In this document: positions 42,691-54,741 of the stretch, in pieces
How positions within the stretch are numbered: the stretch's first letter is position 1
Layout: each line of letters opens with the position of its first letter
Assembly (NCBI RefSeq): GCF_022539665.2
Contig: NC_081336.1
Span: forward strand, 10,454,778 to 10,518,777
Length of the DNA: 64,000 bases
DNA from: Daphnia carinata
Taxonomy: Eukaryota; Arthropoda; Branchiopoda; Diplostraca; Daphniidae
Direction: 5' to 3'
The notes under the pieces: model-generated
The model's database searches: none
The model's input: only the letters and a program-made list of their open reading frames with translations
What the model was told of the DNA's origin: nothing
Translations under genes and position numbers: made by a program

Positions 42691-44180
42691 CAGCTTAGAT
42701 AATTCTGTGTGCTTTGGTCTCTTAAATTGTTGCTAAAGGAAGGGGCAAAATTGATCTGATTCGATGTGGTGGCTGCAAATTGATGGCATTATGATCTACT
42801 GGACGGAAGTGAATGGCGACATACGACAATGAACATCTTTGACGCTTAGGAAACCTGTTTGCTGACAAAGGAAGCAGTTTTTAATCTCTTTGTGGTCATT
42901 GTCATTGGTATCGATTTTTCATTTCTGTTTGATTGTAACTTTGGCGACTGATGTGCATTGGCTACGGGACACCGGCATTTTGATACACTGAACGTTAATA
43001 GGTGAAGAGAGACGACAATGGCATAATTGGTTAAGAAATAACTATGCTGTTAAAGCGGAAAAGTTTTTTTATCGTTATGGCCATTGTCACCTCTCTCCCA
43101 CCCCCAATTTCATTCGGTTATCATGATGCCACCAAGTTTCAGCCAATGTATTTGGTTTCAGAAGGTTCTATCGGACTGAAGGAAGAATTGATAAAACGAT
43201 GGAGGAAATCCCATTGATGACAAGATCATTTTTGATACTTTGAATACCTGTCTGCTGTTTGAGTATTTTTTTGGTACTGTGTAAGCAGGCAGGTTTTCAT
43301 ATTCAGAAATGATCCATTTATCATTCCTTCACTTACGTTTCATTCTTATCATGATGCCTGTCTATTTGTAGTTATTCGAAAATAGGGGACCATCGTTGCA
43401 GACACTGTAAACTGGTCTTTTAAATTTCAATAGCTGCCATTTTGAATGATGTGAAATTTGTACCTTCATTGGGACGGGACGTGACTTGAACAAAGTACAC
43501 TGGTTTTCTAAGCATCCTTACATTTTCTTACATTTGCACACAGATGCACACAGACATCGGCATTTTGATACACTGAACGTTAGTAGGTGAGGAGAGACGA
43601 CAATGGCACTATTGGTTAAGAAATAACTATGCTGTTAAAGCGGAAAAGTTTTTTAATCGTTACGGCCATTGTCACCTCTCTCACCCACCGCGCTTTCATT
43701 CGGTTATCACGATACATCCAAACTTGCAGCATTTGTAATTGGATTTCACAAGGTTAGATTGGGACGGAAGGAAGAATGGGTGACAGTGTTCGTTTTTAAT
43801 ACTTTGAAAACCTGTTCGCTGTGTGAGTACTTTATGTACTGTATAAGTGGACAGGTTTTCTTATTCAGAAATGATCCGTTTTTCATTCCTTCACGTACGT
43901 TCCTTTATAACCATGACGCCGTCTATTTGCAGTCTTTGTAAACTACTTGGCAAAACATACGCCATTTGAACAAGAAAAAGAAAATCAACAAAAGGCGCAA
44001 CGCGCGTACTTAAGAAGTACCGAGATTTTTTTAGCATCGAAGCACAATCATTGTTATGCCTCTCCATCTTTTCCTTTCATTCGATTTCTTCCCTAAAATC
44101 AACGTTTCCTTACCACAATTGTCATTTCGGAAAATAATTTGGTTCTTGAAAATAAAAATGTAAAAAATACTTGAATAAAT
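42691..44180. other. Inverted/duplicated 3' flanks of the retropepsin-like family
   Basis: 42690-43340 is the complement of 40970-41570. 43560-43870 repeats 42975-43290 in direct orientation. No coding sequence. Confidence 0.6.
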
Positions 44181-47100
44181 TCTTGTGTTTTAATATTTAG
44201 TAGATAAATAAGGTTGCTTAAAACAAAATACTTGAGCATTTGACGAATTTGAAAAATTGAATCCTTGAACTCACAAGTTAAAGTATACAAAATAGCAGGT
44301 GATAGTCGTCAGAAATTCTAAAATAGGTATAGTACGGTACAAATCTAAAAGAAAAAGGAAGGAAGGCGAAAGGAACTAAACGCATAAACACTTGCTGACA
44401 TGTTCGGTAAAAACGTTAAATAGTTATTGCACGACATCTCAGGTGACTGTTGGATGTTGTAACAAACAAATGCTGAAATCAAAAAGACCATTTCGAAACT
44501 GGAAAAGATACAGGCCTATACACAAGACTACGACGCTTAGATCGTACGAGATACTACTGAAAGCAGAAACGAATGTAGATGTTATTAGAGAGAAATCGCC
44601 TTACGCCAATTTCCTCGGCTGTCGACTCATCTACATCCTCTACCTCAAAACTTTGACGAATCAGGGAATTGGTGTCACTAGTTCGCAAATCAACGTATAC
44701 CAACTAGCAGGTGATAAAATCATCAAAGATGTTTGCGTAACTAATAGGGAAAAAAAAGAAAAAATGGGGAGGGAGAGAATTCCATGCACAAAGACCAAAT
44801 CCATAAATATTCACGCAGTTGATCCACAAAACCTACGAAGATGTCTATAGAACCCTCGTCTTCAAGTATTCAGAAAGAGCTTACCTTTTGGCGAATAACG
44901 CAGGAAGAAAGGTAAATGACCTTCACGCTGGTCAAGTTAATCCAATAAGCTCCTCCTGGATATCTGAAAAGAAAAACAATGCGATTTTTAGCAAAAGAAT
45001 TCGAAATTCAGCACGCTCGCAAATGCTGAACATTTAAGAGATTCTAAAGCGCGGTTGACCAAGGTCAGACTCTCGTACCTACCAGAGCAAGAAAAGAGGG
45101 ACAGTGAACCCTCATAGGTGATCCAAGTGGAGCGCTGGTTGAGGAAATGAGTCGTGATCCACGTATGCCGGCCGAACAAAATAAAGCGAAAGCCGATGAC
45201 CTTCTACGTTCTGCTCAAGGCTTGAGAAGAGCTCCGCGACATTACCCGCGCATAAGAATCTGTTAAGATAAGGTAACAAAGAGCAAAAAATATTAGCCGA
45301 ACGTTAATTAATATGAAAAGGGGAGAAACAACAAACAATCCTTTCGCCTACGGTAAAAGATATCCAGTTATTCTTCGCAATTCTCAAGACCGCAGACAGA
45401 AAGATAACGGTGAGAAGAAAATTTGCATTACCAACAAAGTTGAGTGTCTTGTGACGCAGGCTAAAATAAATTTAATTACTCAATTGGGGATCTTCAAACG
45501 TTTCAGAGCTAAAGCAGGAAGCGCTTAAACAAAGCTCTGCATAATGCCAACGCACTGTTAATGATATTTTCGGATGGGCAATTAAATAATTATTAAATAC
45601 TGCTGGTTATGCAACGCAAATTTTACGAAAGCAACAGTTTTTGTGGTGATATTACCTGCGCCCGATGAAACACTTTTACTCTCACCACTTCCTCCTTTTC
45701 TGTGGGTTATCTGACACGCATAATATTAAATATTAGCTGACCACAATAATATTAAAATTGACCGCAGGATTAAAATATGCTATGGCTAACAATTCATACG
45801 GTGGCAAAAGAATACATGAAAATGCACGGCGAAGTGAAACAAATATAACTCCAATCGAAATTTGACCAAAAGACTTTGCATTCATGACGAACGTCTGGGT
45901 GAAAAAGAAACAATGAAATCTTTCTTTTGACGTAATTTTTGGCAATGTCTAACGTCACGTCATGATCCCAAGCGTTTTCGTCAACTCTTACAGGTTACGT
46001 TCCTCGACAATCGCTACGGCGACATGGCTGCTAAAAAACCCCAAATTAATCCACCGAAAAAAGGGATTGACATAAAGACCCAATAGTGTAACTGGTAGCG
46101 AATGGCACTAATAGACCCCTATTTAGCAACAAAAAGAAGGCGGACTTTAATACAAAAGGTATTAGGAACGATCTTCCCTGACGCAGTGGGCGGTGGTCTC
46201 TGAGGAATGTCTAGACATAGATTCGGTAAGATAATAATGAGCAAACAGCGAAAGGCTAGACAGCAAGGCCGTCAAAATCGAGAAGAACAGGTCACTGTAA
46301 TAGAAAAAAAAATGTGCGATGATTGACGTGGGATTTCAATGTACCGGTGGAAAAAAATTTAATAATGGACAGGTGGCTGCACAAAAAAACAAAATGGCAA
46401 AACCTTTGATTCCTAACTGTTAATCATCCGACAGCTCGTAGCCCGTGGCTCAACCGGTACATCGACAATTGTTACGGGAAACAGGTAAGAGCGATGAAAT
46501 ATGGTTGTACTCTATGTTGTGTCATCCTTGACAGACTAGCTCTTGCGGTCAAACAAAGCATGTTGGATGAAATGATCTTACTTCCGGTCACATTACAACA
46601 CTCGATTGTAATGCAACGGAAAATCAAAAACGCCCTGCACAATACCGAAATCTGCAATGGAACTAGATTCGTTCTATTATTTCGTGCAACGAATCGAATT
46701 CGATGCAACTCAAATAATATCAAAGGCAACAACACAAAAACTGTGCTTTGCGGATGTTCCCTAAGTTTACAGGTGAGAGCACGATTGTCGTCTCCCCTCC
46801 AACCCCCCCCCCCCCAGAAAAGATTTAAAAAAAAAAAAAAATAGGCCATTAAGTTGAAGGTTACACTCAATAGGAGGCGAATGGGGGACATTAGAAAATA
46901 AAAAATAAAAAAAAGTCCTACAGAGTTCTTCCTCGGCCCCAATCTCTCTCCCCCCTCTCCCTTCCATTTGTACAACATCCTCCTGGCCGCATGCCCGCAC
47001 CACAGCGACTACCGTACAGCAGGGATACATTTCCTACGCCAAAGAGAAAGTCAGTCGCTATCGAGTTGTTGTACTGCACACAATGCACCCGACCAGTCGT

Positions 47101-47230
47101 CTTCGTCCTTCGTAGTTTTCTTTACCGAGTTAAACAAAATAAAATAAGAAAATAAGGCAAAGAGAAACGACAGTTTGTGCTGCGGGACATCTCGTGTTTA
47201 GGACGCAGCAGATTCAACTGTCTGGTGGGA
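44181..47230. other. No gene recognised
   Basis: Several ORFs of 70-170 codons occur (44392-44850 plus, with NFLGCRL-like residues reminiscent of the retropepsin-like protein; 46472-46978 minus), but none has coherent family support. C- and A-runs at 46803-46842. 47110-47230 may hold the 5' UTR of the C1GALT1-like gene. Confidence 0.4.
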
Positions 47231-48843
47231 ATGGTTCGCGCAGGGTTTGCACGAGTCTCTTTCTCTGCTCTTCTCGTCGCTGTGATTTTCGCCTTCTGTT
47301 TGGTGTGCTTTCTCCTACAAGACGCTTTCATTTACACGCAGCCGCATCATCGAATGTCAGTTTGTGAAATTCTATTTCGCTTTTTGTTTTTAAATTTTGA
47401 GCTTCACCATTAACTTTTGATTTCTTATTTGTGCGGGGTCAATGCGCAGTTTTCGGCTGGGCAATAGCCTTGCGTCGGATGGAAATGATGTGACTATTCC
47501 AGTTGAGAAAGTGGAGGAGACAACAAAAATCAGCGTGGTTTCTTCAAACAGCCTAATCAAAGGTATCTTACTCGTTCACAAATAACTGGTTTCGTTTTTT
47601 TCAAAAATAGTTTCAAATTAAGCGTCCATCAAGCCAAAACAGTCTTTCGTTTTCTTTTTGTTTACAGGTAATGGAGTGCGTAGCAAGAGCGCCGATTTGT
47701 TCCAGAAAGAGCGCATTCTGTGCTGGATTATGACGTCACCCGACAATCACAAAAAGAGAGCCATGGCAGTCAAAAATACTTGGGGAAAACGTTGCAATGT
47801 TCTACTTTTTTTGAGTTCAGAAGAAGGTATCATTTCATTTCCACAATTTTTTCCCAAAATATTTTTAACATGATTTGCACAAACAAAAGATCCTAGTCTG
47901 CCGACCATCAAATTGCCTATAATCGAAGGGCGGGACCAACTTTGGGGTAAAACGAGAGAAGCATTTCGCTATATATGGAATCACTACCGAGATCAAGCCG
48001 ATTGGTTTTTCAAGGCCGACGACGACACGTACGAAAATCCCTTCCCCTTTCCAAGAATTCGCTTAATCAACTCGTCTGCAGGTACGCCATTCTGGAAAAC
48101 ATGCGCTATTTTCTTTCGGCTTACAACACATCGAAACCCTTGTGGTTTGGGCATAAATTCAAGACCATAGTGAAACAAGGCTACTTGGGGTGGGGCTAAA
48201 CGGGTATGTGCACCTTTGGCAATATTTTCTCTTTGAAGAATCGCACATTTAACGTCTCTCTCCCCGTTTTGTGTCACAGGAAAATGTATGAGTCGACTGA
48301 ATGTGTCGGCCATGGACACGAGAGACGCCAAAGGCAGAGGAAGATTTTTCCCGTTTTTTCCCGAACAACACATTTTCCCTGGGAAAGTAACAAAGGACTA
48401 CTGGTATTGGCAATCCATTTACTACCCCGCACAAGAGGTAACGCTATTTTTTTTTAAAGATAACTATAAAGATATCACCTCATTCTTCATGTCTACAGGG
48501 ATTGGAATGTCGTTCGGACAGTGCAATCTCTTTCCACTACGTCAAACCTGAACAAATGTACCTTCTAGAATACCTGATTTATCGGTTAAGGCCATTCGGA
48601 TTGGAGCCAGAAGACCGGCCAGCAACTCCAGATCCACCGCCAGACTTGGATTTGACAGCGACGCCTTGGTATGTTTCCGAAAAGCAATTCGAGGGCAATT
48701 CCGCCGGAGGTGAAGTAATCCATAGCAGCACGAGTGCCACCCCCACACTGAAAAGTAACAGATATACCATGAAAAATTACACAGAACGACTCAACGAGCT
48801 TATCAAAAGAACAGAAAGGGCAAGAAAATTGAAAATAACATAA
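47231..48843 (+). pseudogene. C1GALT1: C1GALT1-like core 1 beta-1,3-galactosyltransferase, one in-frame stop
   Basis: C1GalT1 is a Golgi type II enzyme that adds galactose to O-linked GalNAc (glycosyltransferase 31). Seven exons in frame: 47231-47355 (signal anchor, FSALLVAVIFAFCLVCFLL), 47450-47562, 47668-47826 ([19 protein letters not shown]), 47890-48028 (LWGKTREAF, WFFKADDDT with the metal-binding D-x-D), 48082-48203 (ENMRYFL, WFGHKFK, VKQGY), 48280-48437 (GKCMSRLNV, FFPFFPEQH, YWYWQSIYYP) and 48499-48843 (AISFHYVKPEQMY, LRPFG). Two defects: TAA at 48197-48199 right after VKQGYLGWG, and absence of the ~40-residue GGAGYVLSKEAL-to-ED(V/L)-G segment that belongs there. All other splice joins keep frame, so decay is recent, or this is a sequence error plus a real deletion. 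Confidence 0.85.
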
Positions 48844-49795
48844 TATTGATTACAGTCATTTGCACGATTTGTTTCCAAATAACTATGTTAACGTGATAAT
48901 ACATTAATCGAACATTTTTATTTTCGCATTTTTTGTTCTTTTACTGAACTGAAGACAATGTCTTCTTTGAACAAGTAAAATAGGAAGACGTCAAATTCAA
49001 CTAACGAAAGCAACAACGAGAGAAGTATCCCGTTACTGCTTATAACGGATGGCGTGATTACAAGTCATTAAAGAGAGTGCATTGGCCTGCATATCGCTTC
49101 CAACAGTTCTGATAGCATGAATTCATGCTTTCATACCCAGTTACGTAAACAGATATAAAAATGCTAAAAATGCACACGGCTGGCTAAGTGACAACTATGG
49201 CAAATTCAAAGCAGAACCTGTTAGCAATTCCTGTTATGTTTCTTGGTATGCCAATATCCCACTATCTTATTCAATTCACATTCTTTCGACTACAACATTC
49301 AAAGTTCAACGCACCAGATGCATGAAATGTTGGCTTTTGAGCTAGCAAGCTGTCTGATGGTAGAACACTCCACTTAGAAATATAGTTGTCCGAATGAAGC
49401 TTGCTTTTTACATTGACTTTAGTTAAACTTTAAAATACCTTTTAAGTATTCCCTGGAACTTGGTGATGTGCAAACCACTGTGCTGCATACAGGGGATAGG
49501 ACAGCAATCATGCAATTTCTTAGCCTCCAAAATGAAAATTCAACATCAGCTAAAACAATCAGCAAAGAAATACAGTGTCATTTAGTATCTGTTGATTGAA
49601 CACTGGTTGTATATTACCTGAAAGGGGATACAGACGGATACGCCATTTTCTTCATCCACTGCAAGCATGACTTTCCACAGCACGTCATCTGCTTGAATAA
49701 TTATTGCCGGGTAACGGTTAATCTCGACAAATCGTCATAAAATGTCAAAATCATAGGTTGTGGTACTTGTGGATGAGAAAATTCTCGAAATTAAG
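48844..49795. other. No gene recognised
   Basis: AT-rich intergenic sequence between the C1GALT1-like gene and the right array. Array homology begins at about 49796. Confidence 0.5.
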
Positions 49796-50611
49796 CATGG
49801 TCAGAACGGTTCGCTTCTTTAAGTAACATTCTTGAGTCAATGACTAGCATAAAGCGTGTGGGTGGACGCTCTGACGGGCACGACCATCTTTCGGTCGAAT
49901 CCATAATATTTGAATGTGACCACCACAGCTGCTAAAAGCCTATTCATCAATTCCCGTACCATTCGCCACAACGCCACATAAAATGTAATGCATTTTAAAA
50001 TTCAATAGGGCTTAAGCTCAATTAAATTTAAACATGCTTTTGTCGCATGAATCGATTTTTCTCTCGTTCTGCTCGAGTATCAAAAATTGGCTGAAAAAAA
50101 GAAGCCAAAACGCTCTCCTGAAAATTATCGATTGGATAAAAAGCAGATGTGCGACGGGGTAAAATTAAAAAAAGTTAAATGCTTCGACGTGGTCTGGCTT
50201 CTACTTGACTTGTGATGAACTGCTCAAGTGATTAATGGAGCTACTGGGGGCAAACAATGGACTTGAAAGAGGAATGAATTGTATCCCTCTATGATTGCGA
50301 TTGAATTTAGCAGCCTTGATAATCTATATTGATCCTTAATAACAAAACACATTATGTAAACAAAAAGCTGTCTAGAACAAAACAAAATTTACGCTAAATA
50401 ACAAATATCTTTTTTTTCTAGATCGATTAAGATTTTTTTTTTTAAGGGAGATAGTTGAGAGTATGGATTAGCCGGATATGATTTTCATAAAATAGTTAAA
50501 GCCAGCCGGAGGAGACACGGAAAATATCGGGTATGGCAAGTGATAGGGAGCTGATGAGATTCTCAAGTTTCTAAATTCCATTATCTAGTCTACACGATGG
50601 GCCTAATCTGT
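49796..50611. other. Unit spacer, inner edge of right array
   Basis: Complement of about 8315-8850 (TCGGTCGAA, AGCCGGATATGATT and neighbours), plus an insertion of about 280 bases (50158-50452) not in the left copy. Noncoding. Confidence 0.6.
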
Positions 50612-52990
50612 TCAGCCAGAGAATCCCGCATATGTTTCAGCACGCATGCGGCGAATTATGGCACAGTCTCGCGGTAATGGGATCGACACTGATTTGCACG
50701 TGACGGACTCGGCTGGAGATTCGGGCTGAGAAATAGTTAACCGTGGAAACTCACCGACATCCACGACGGAATAAGTAGACGATGTTGTTCGCGTAGATAT
50801 GGCATCCACTGTCGTGTCATCCCCGTCGGACTTGCCGTCCCCTTTCTTGCACTTTGGTAACATAAAGCAAATGGTTGCTAGACCCTATAGAAGGAAATAG
50901 ACAATGCAATCAATTATTTACTTGTTAAAAGTCATTCATTTTTGCACAAAACTTACCACTGTAATTTGAACAGAGAAGACGACGACAGCCGTCATTTGGA
51001 AACCAAATGTGGTCCACTAAAATGCCAGTACCGGCGCGTGAAACAAAACGCCCAGCACCACTAAGTGACGACCATATACCGGCAACAAGGCCGTGCGTAC
51101 TGGGATTATCCGGATAACCAGAATATCTATTATCAAAACGAAAGAAAGGAAATGAATACTGGTACAGTAAATAGTTTCTTTTTAAATGTGGCTTACACGG
51201 CTTCTCTCATGGCATCAACAACCCCGGAAACTTGTTGACCTGCAAACGCATTTCCACTCAGTGCCAATGCGATACCGACAACAACTAGATTTCTAAAACA
51301 AAATCCAAATAATGATACTAGTTAAACGGTTTGACCTGGAGAATTGAAATCAAAAGTAGACCTACCGATCAATAGGAACGAAGGGAAAAGGCCCCAGCAA
51401 AAATATGGACAAGGCTACGATCATGGTGCTCGAAAGAAGGCAGAGCTTCACAGTTCCTCGGCGATGGCACAAGTATCCCCAAATAGGGCTGGCTATACTG
51501 TTGGCACCGTCTTTCAGTCCGAAAAAGATGCCCACGTAAAATGGTGTCAAGTCAAACTGCAAACAAAACATAAAATGATTCTAAAGAAATTAATAATAAC
51601 GCCAAGACGGAAAACATACCGTACGCAACACTTGCGGTTCAAAGTTGATCGAGAGGAACCCGTTCGACATGTCGATACGATGAACGTGAAGAACGGGATC
51701 CAAATGGATGGAATACACAAAATAGCCAATGGCGATTGAGTTTTAGTTTATCCCTCGTCATACTGTGACACTAAAATGTTGAGAAACGAGATGAGAAGGC
51801 TGGTGACGTACAATATTTTGAACTAACTTACCGTCATAATCGGCGAGAAAGGGTAATGCAATAAAGGCCATAATAGTTTGAATTCCTCCCATGAGGATAA
51901 AGGTAGTCTTAAAACCACCTACTTCATGCAATGCACCACCGACTATAGGACTAGCAAACTGGGCAATGTTCATCATGGTTCTTGTAAGATTCTAAAATTA
52001 GAACAATGGTAGAAATTGAACAGCGAACGCTAAACCTGCATTAGTGAATCTTACAAAGATTTTGGCAACGGAATTGGGAAACTCCACAGCAGTGTACGTA
52101 AACGTCGCCGTAATTGTTCCAGCGTTTCCGGCAGCGTGAATGACGCGGATCAATATAGATATTACGACGAATGAACCCCCGGGAGGGAAATACTCTAAAA
52201 AGCTTTTAAAGTTTACTGATTAAAACCCAGCTTTTGCGTTTTTTTTGTGTAATTTACTACTCACCCCGATAATAAGCAGCAAATACCTCCAATGAAAACT
52301 CCAGAAACAAAGGTGAACCGAACGCCACTAACTTTTAGCTGAAAGAAAGATGAAGATGCAAATTACACGTTTATGGAACAAATTTGGGGTAATATTTACG
52401 TTTTTTCCAATAAAAGGAGTGTGACAAGAAACGATGTCAGGCAGTTGGTACCAATAATAAATCCATAAATGGATACTGTGGCACCCTTATCTTCAGCCTA
52501 GAGATTAAAGCAAACATTTAGATTTCACATTACATATGATCTTATTTCACAGATACTTACAATTTAGGGAAAGAACGGGGGGGAAAGGCAAATGATGATG
52601 TGAGAGTTGCTAATGAGAGAACAACCAATAGAAGCCATTGTCTGGGTGTCAGTTTTTTCTTCTCTGTTTTATCAACCTCTCCAAAACGCCTATATTTTTT
52701 CTTCTTAAGCCCTCCACAACCTCCATTACAACTGTCAGATGATGCTGTTGACAGGCATCTATCTTTTTTCACAGTATCCTCCTTTGTGCTCAACTCCTTT
52801 TCGTTCGAGTAATAAGTGTTGATTCAATCTTTTCAGTCGTTTTTGCACCTGATCATGCCAAAAGCACTGGTGATGTTTCAGCCATCGAAACTGACCTATT
52901 CTTTTGCTGTCTTTCTGGATAGGGTGGGTATGGCAAACATGGCTTAGCCAAGGTTGTGAACGATCCAACATACCCATTCTTCAAACAGCT
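50612..52990 (-). pseudogene. SLC18B1: SLC18B1-like MFS pseudogene, innermost right copy
   Basis: Same exons as 11702-13985, read from about 52990 down. It shares the TAA after the ADYD exon (about 51750) and the frame shift before the MSNGFLSINFEPQ-equivalent region. This copy keeps the C-terminal exon to its native stop (50612-50863), which the vasa junction removed elsewhere, so it preserves the arrangement before the vasa junction. It has one extra base at about 52858 that makes the upstream KRLKRLNQHLLLERKG stretch open from a Met (52977). More substitutions against the other copies than they have among themselves. Confidence 0.85.
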
Positions 52991-53484
52991 TGTGGTATCT
53001 TACTTCTCCTTAGCTATAAATAAAAATAGCAATAGTAGTCAAATTTCTTTGGCATGCTAAAGAGCAAGACTCAAGCACATAACAACGTAGGTCTGCGTCG
53101 AGGTGCAAACGAAAAACACGAGTTGGCTAAGGCGGGACGGTATATCGTGGAAATGATAGCGGAAACAGTAATAACCACCAGGGTATATGTCCTATAGACG
53201 GCATGCATGTGAATTCAGAAGATTCCAAAACTGAGATAGTTTTTCACGAAATAAAAATACTTTTTAGAGTTTTTTACAGTTATTTGTGTTGAACATTACG
53301 GGAAAAATTCTAATTCATTTAATTTCCTTCACACAATTCAAATTACCTTATCTTATTAACATTTTTTTTTGAAAAAACATCAGAGTTTGAGCAGTGATGG
53401 GTTCTGTCTTCCGTCGAAAAATGCCATAAAGCGAGACAGCGAGCGGTGTTTTTCAAGCACCCGAAGTAAATCGAAATATTCAAA
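52991..53484. other. Intergenic spacer (right inner copy)
   Basis: Complement of 11221-11715; no feature recognised. Confidence 0.5.
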
Positions 53485-54741
53485 ATGGTTCCCTCATTTA
53501 TGAATATCTTCACGTTCGTCACAGCATTAACAGGATCTTCCAGCAGAGAAGAACAACCTGAACAGTTGACACCAGAAAACAGGAGCGACTTGTTACAGGA
53601 ATGTAACACGACGCATCCTTTACCCCAGAATACTTCATCTAGTACTGATTGCCAAGCAGAGAAACCAGATGGAACTGCAAAGGGCGCCCAACAGTCGAAG
53701 CAATCACGATTCTTCGAGCGAATGAAACAGAAATTCGTCAAACCGGGATTTTTGAGAGAAGATAATACCATCAAGATCAAGTCTGTGCAGGTATGTCTGA
53801 ACAAGCATAAAGTGGATATGGTGATTGACAAAGGCTGTGACGAGTCAATCATCAGTCTACAACAATGGCAACAAATAGGCGAGCCCAACTTAACGCCTTT
53901 TACGAAGTACAATTTGGTCAAGTCTAAGCGTACAGGGAAGTTCAAAGAGCACGTAAAATGGGAAGAGGTCGTTGGATTTTTCTACACCCACGTTGTATTA
54001 CAAGACAAAACAACTGAAATCCCAATTTACGTGTGTGCAGGATATAAGGCTATGCCCAACTTCCTCGGTTGCAGACTCTTCCACGACCTCCATTTACATC
54101 AACAAAATGCGCATTTGATCAAAATAACACGCACAACAGGAAAGGAAACGCCTCCCGAAACCCCGACAACAAAATCGGATGCCGAACCTAATACTACACT
54201 AAACTTGACCGGTGCTATGATCAATTACTTGACGTTACTGATCGATATAGCAAAAGACAAGAATAAGAAAAATCGCGAAAAGTATGAAAAGTACATGTCA
54301 CAGACCATAATGGCCATAATGGTAGCGTTCGAGATAAAAAGGGCCGCCTCCGGGAACAAATCTGAACCGCTTGTCATTGAATGCAACAGCATCGACAAGC
54401 TCAGGAAGACTTTTTCTAAGCTGGAAAAACTCTACGAAAATGACAAAAGGAGGTCCCGCGAAGTTATACGTGATGCAGAAGACGCGCTGGATGATCATAA
54501 AACAAAACTTGCGTCTGCATCATCGGAAGTAGAACGCGCGAAACTAACCGAACTTCTCCGGCGAAGAGAAAAAGCCCTGCAAGTGATTGTCGAAAACGAA
54601 AATATCGATTTTGAGAAGAAGATGGCAGAAGTGGCTTTCGCCAAAGAAATGTTTCCGGAGCCAAAGGCAGAAAAAAGGGGAAGAAATTCTTCAAAAGACT
54701 CAAAACGATGTTTGGACATCGTTCTTCTAACGACCAAATGA
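53485..54741 (+). CDS. Retropepsin-like D-K-G protein, inner right copy with altered C-terminus
   Basis: 418 codons, nearly identical to the 435-codon protein at 9913-11220, including the D-K-G at 115-117 and NFLGCRL. One A is missing from the A-run at 54671-54676 (six instead of seven), which replaces the basic KKGKKFFKRLK tail with an unrelated 18 residues and ends the frame at 54741. One missense difference is seen (VAFEIKR against VAFKIKR). A homopolymer sequencing error is possible. Confidence 0.6.
   Translation: MVPSFMNIFTFVTALTGSSSREEQPEQLTPENRSDLLQECNTTHPLPQNTSSSTDCQAEKPDGTAKGAQQSKQSRFFERMKQKFVKPGFLREDNTIKIKSVQVCLNKHKVDMVIDKGCDESIISLQQWQQIGEPNLTPFTKYNLVKSKRTGKFKEHVKWEEVVGFFYTHVVLQDKTTEIPIYVCAGYKAMPNFLGCRLFHDLHLHQQNAHLIKITRTTGKETPPETPTTKSDAEPNTTLNLTGAMINYLTLLIDIAKDKNKKNREKYEKYMSQTIMAIMVAFEIKRAASGNKSEPLVIECNSIDKLRKTFSKLEKLYENDKRRSREVIRDAEDALDDHKTKLASASSEVERAKLTELLRRREKALQVIVENENIDFEKKMAEVAFAKEMFPEPKAEKRGRNSSKDSKRCLDIVLLTTK

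Larger units (their letters stand above)
40440..44180. repeat. Old relic of the array unit spacer and retropepsin-like gene, rearranged
   Basis: 40440-40770 matches 9340-9690 with many changes; 41510-42446 matches 9860-10780; 44040-44180 matches 55055-55200. Between them the sequence is palindromic about 42446: 40970-41600 is complementary to 42660-43330. The MITE-like inverted motif occurs three times here. So this is an older insertion or duplication of the same family, later inverted and partly duplicated. Confidence 0.75.

Noticed and set aside
44392-44850. 152-codon ORF with NFLGCRL-like residues
   Set aside because: One shared heptapeptide with the retropepsin-like protein is not enough; the surrounding residues do not align, and no D-K-G region is found.
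46472-47030. Minus-strand ORFs with long F runs
   Set aside because: They arise from A-runs and C-runs (46803-46842, 46890-46916); no transmembrane family signature beyond composition.
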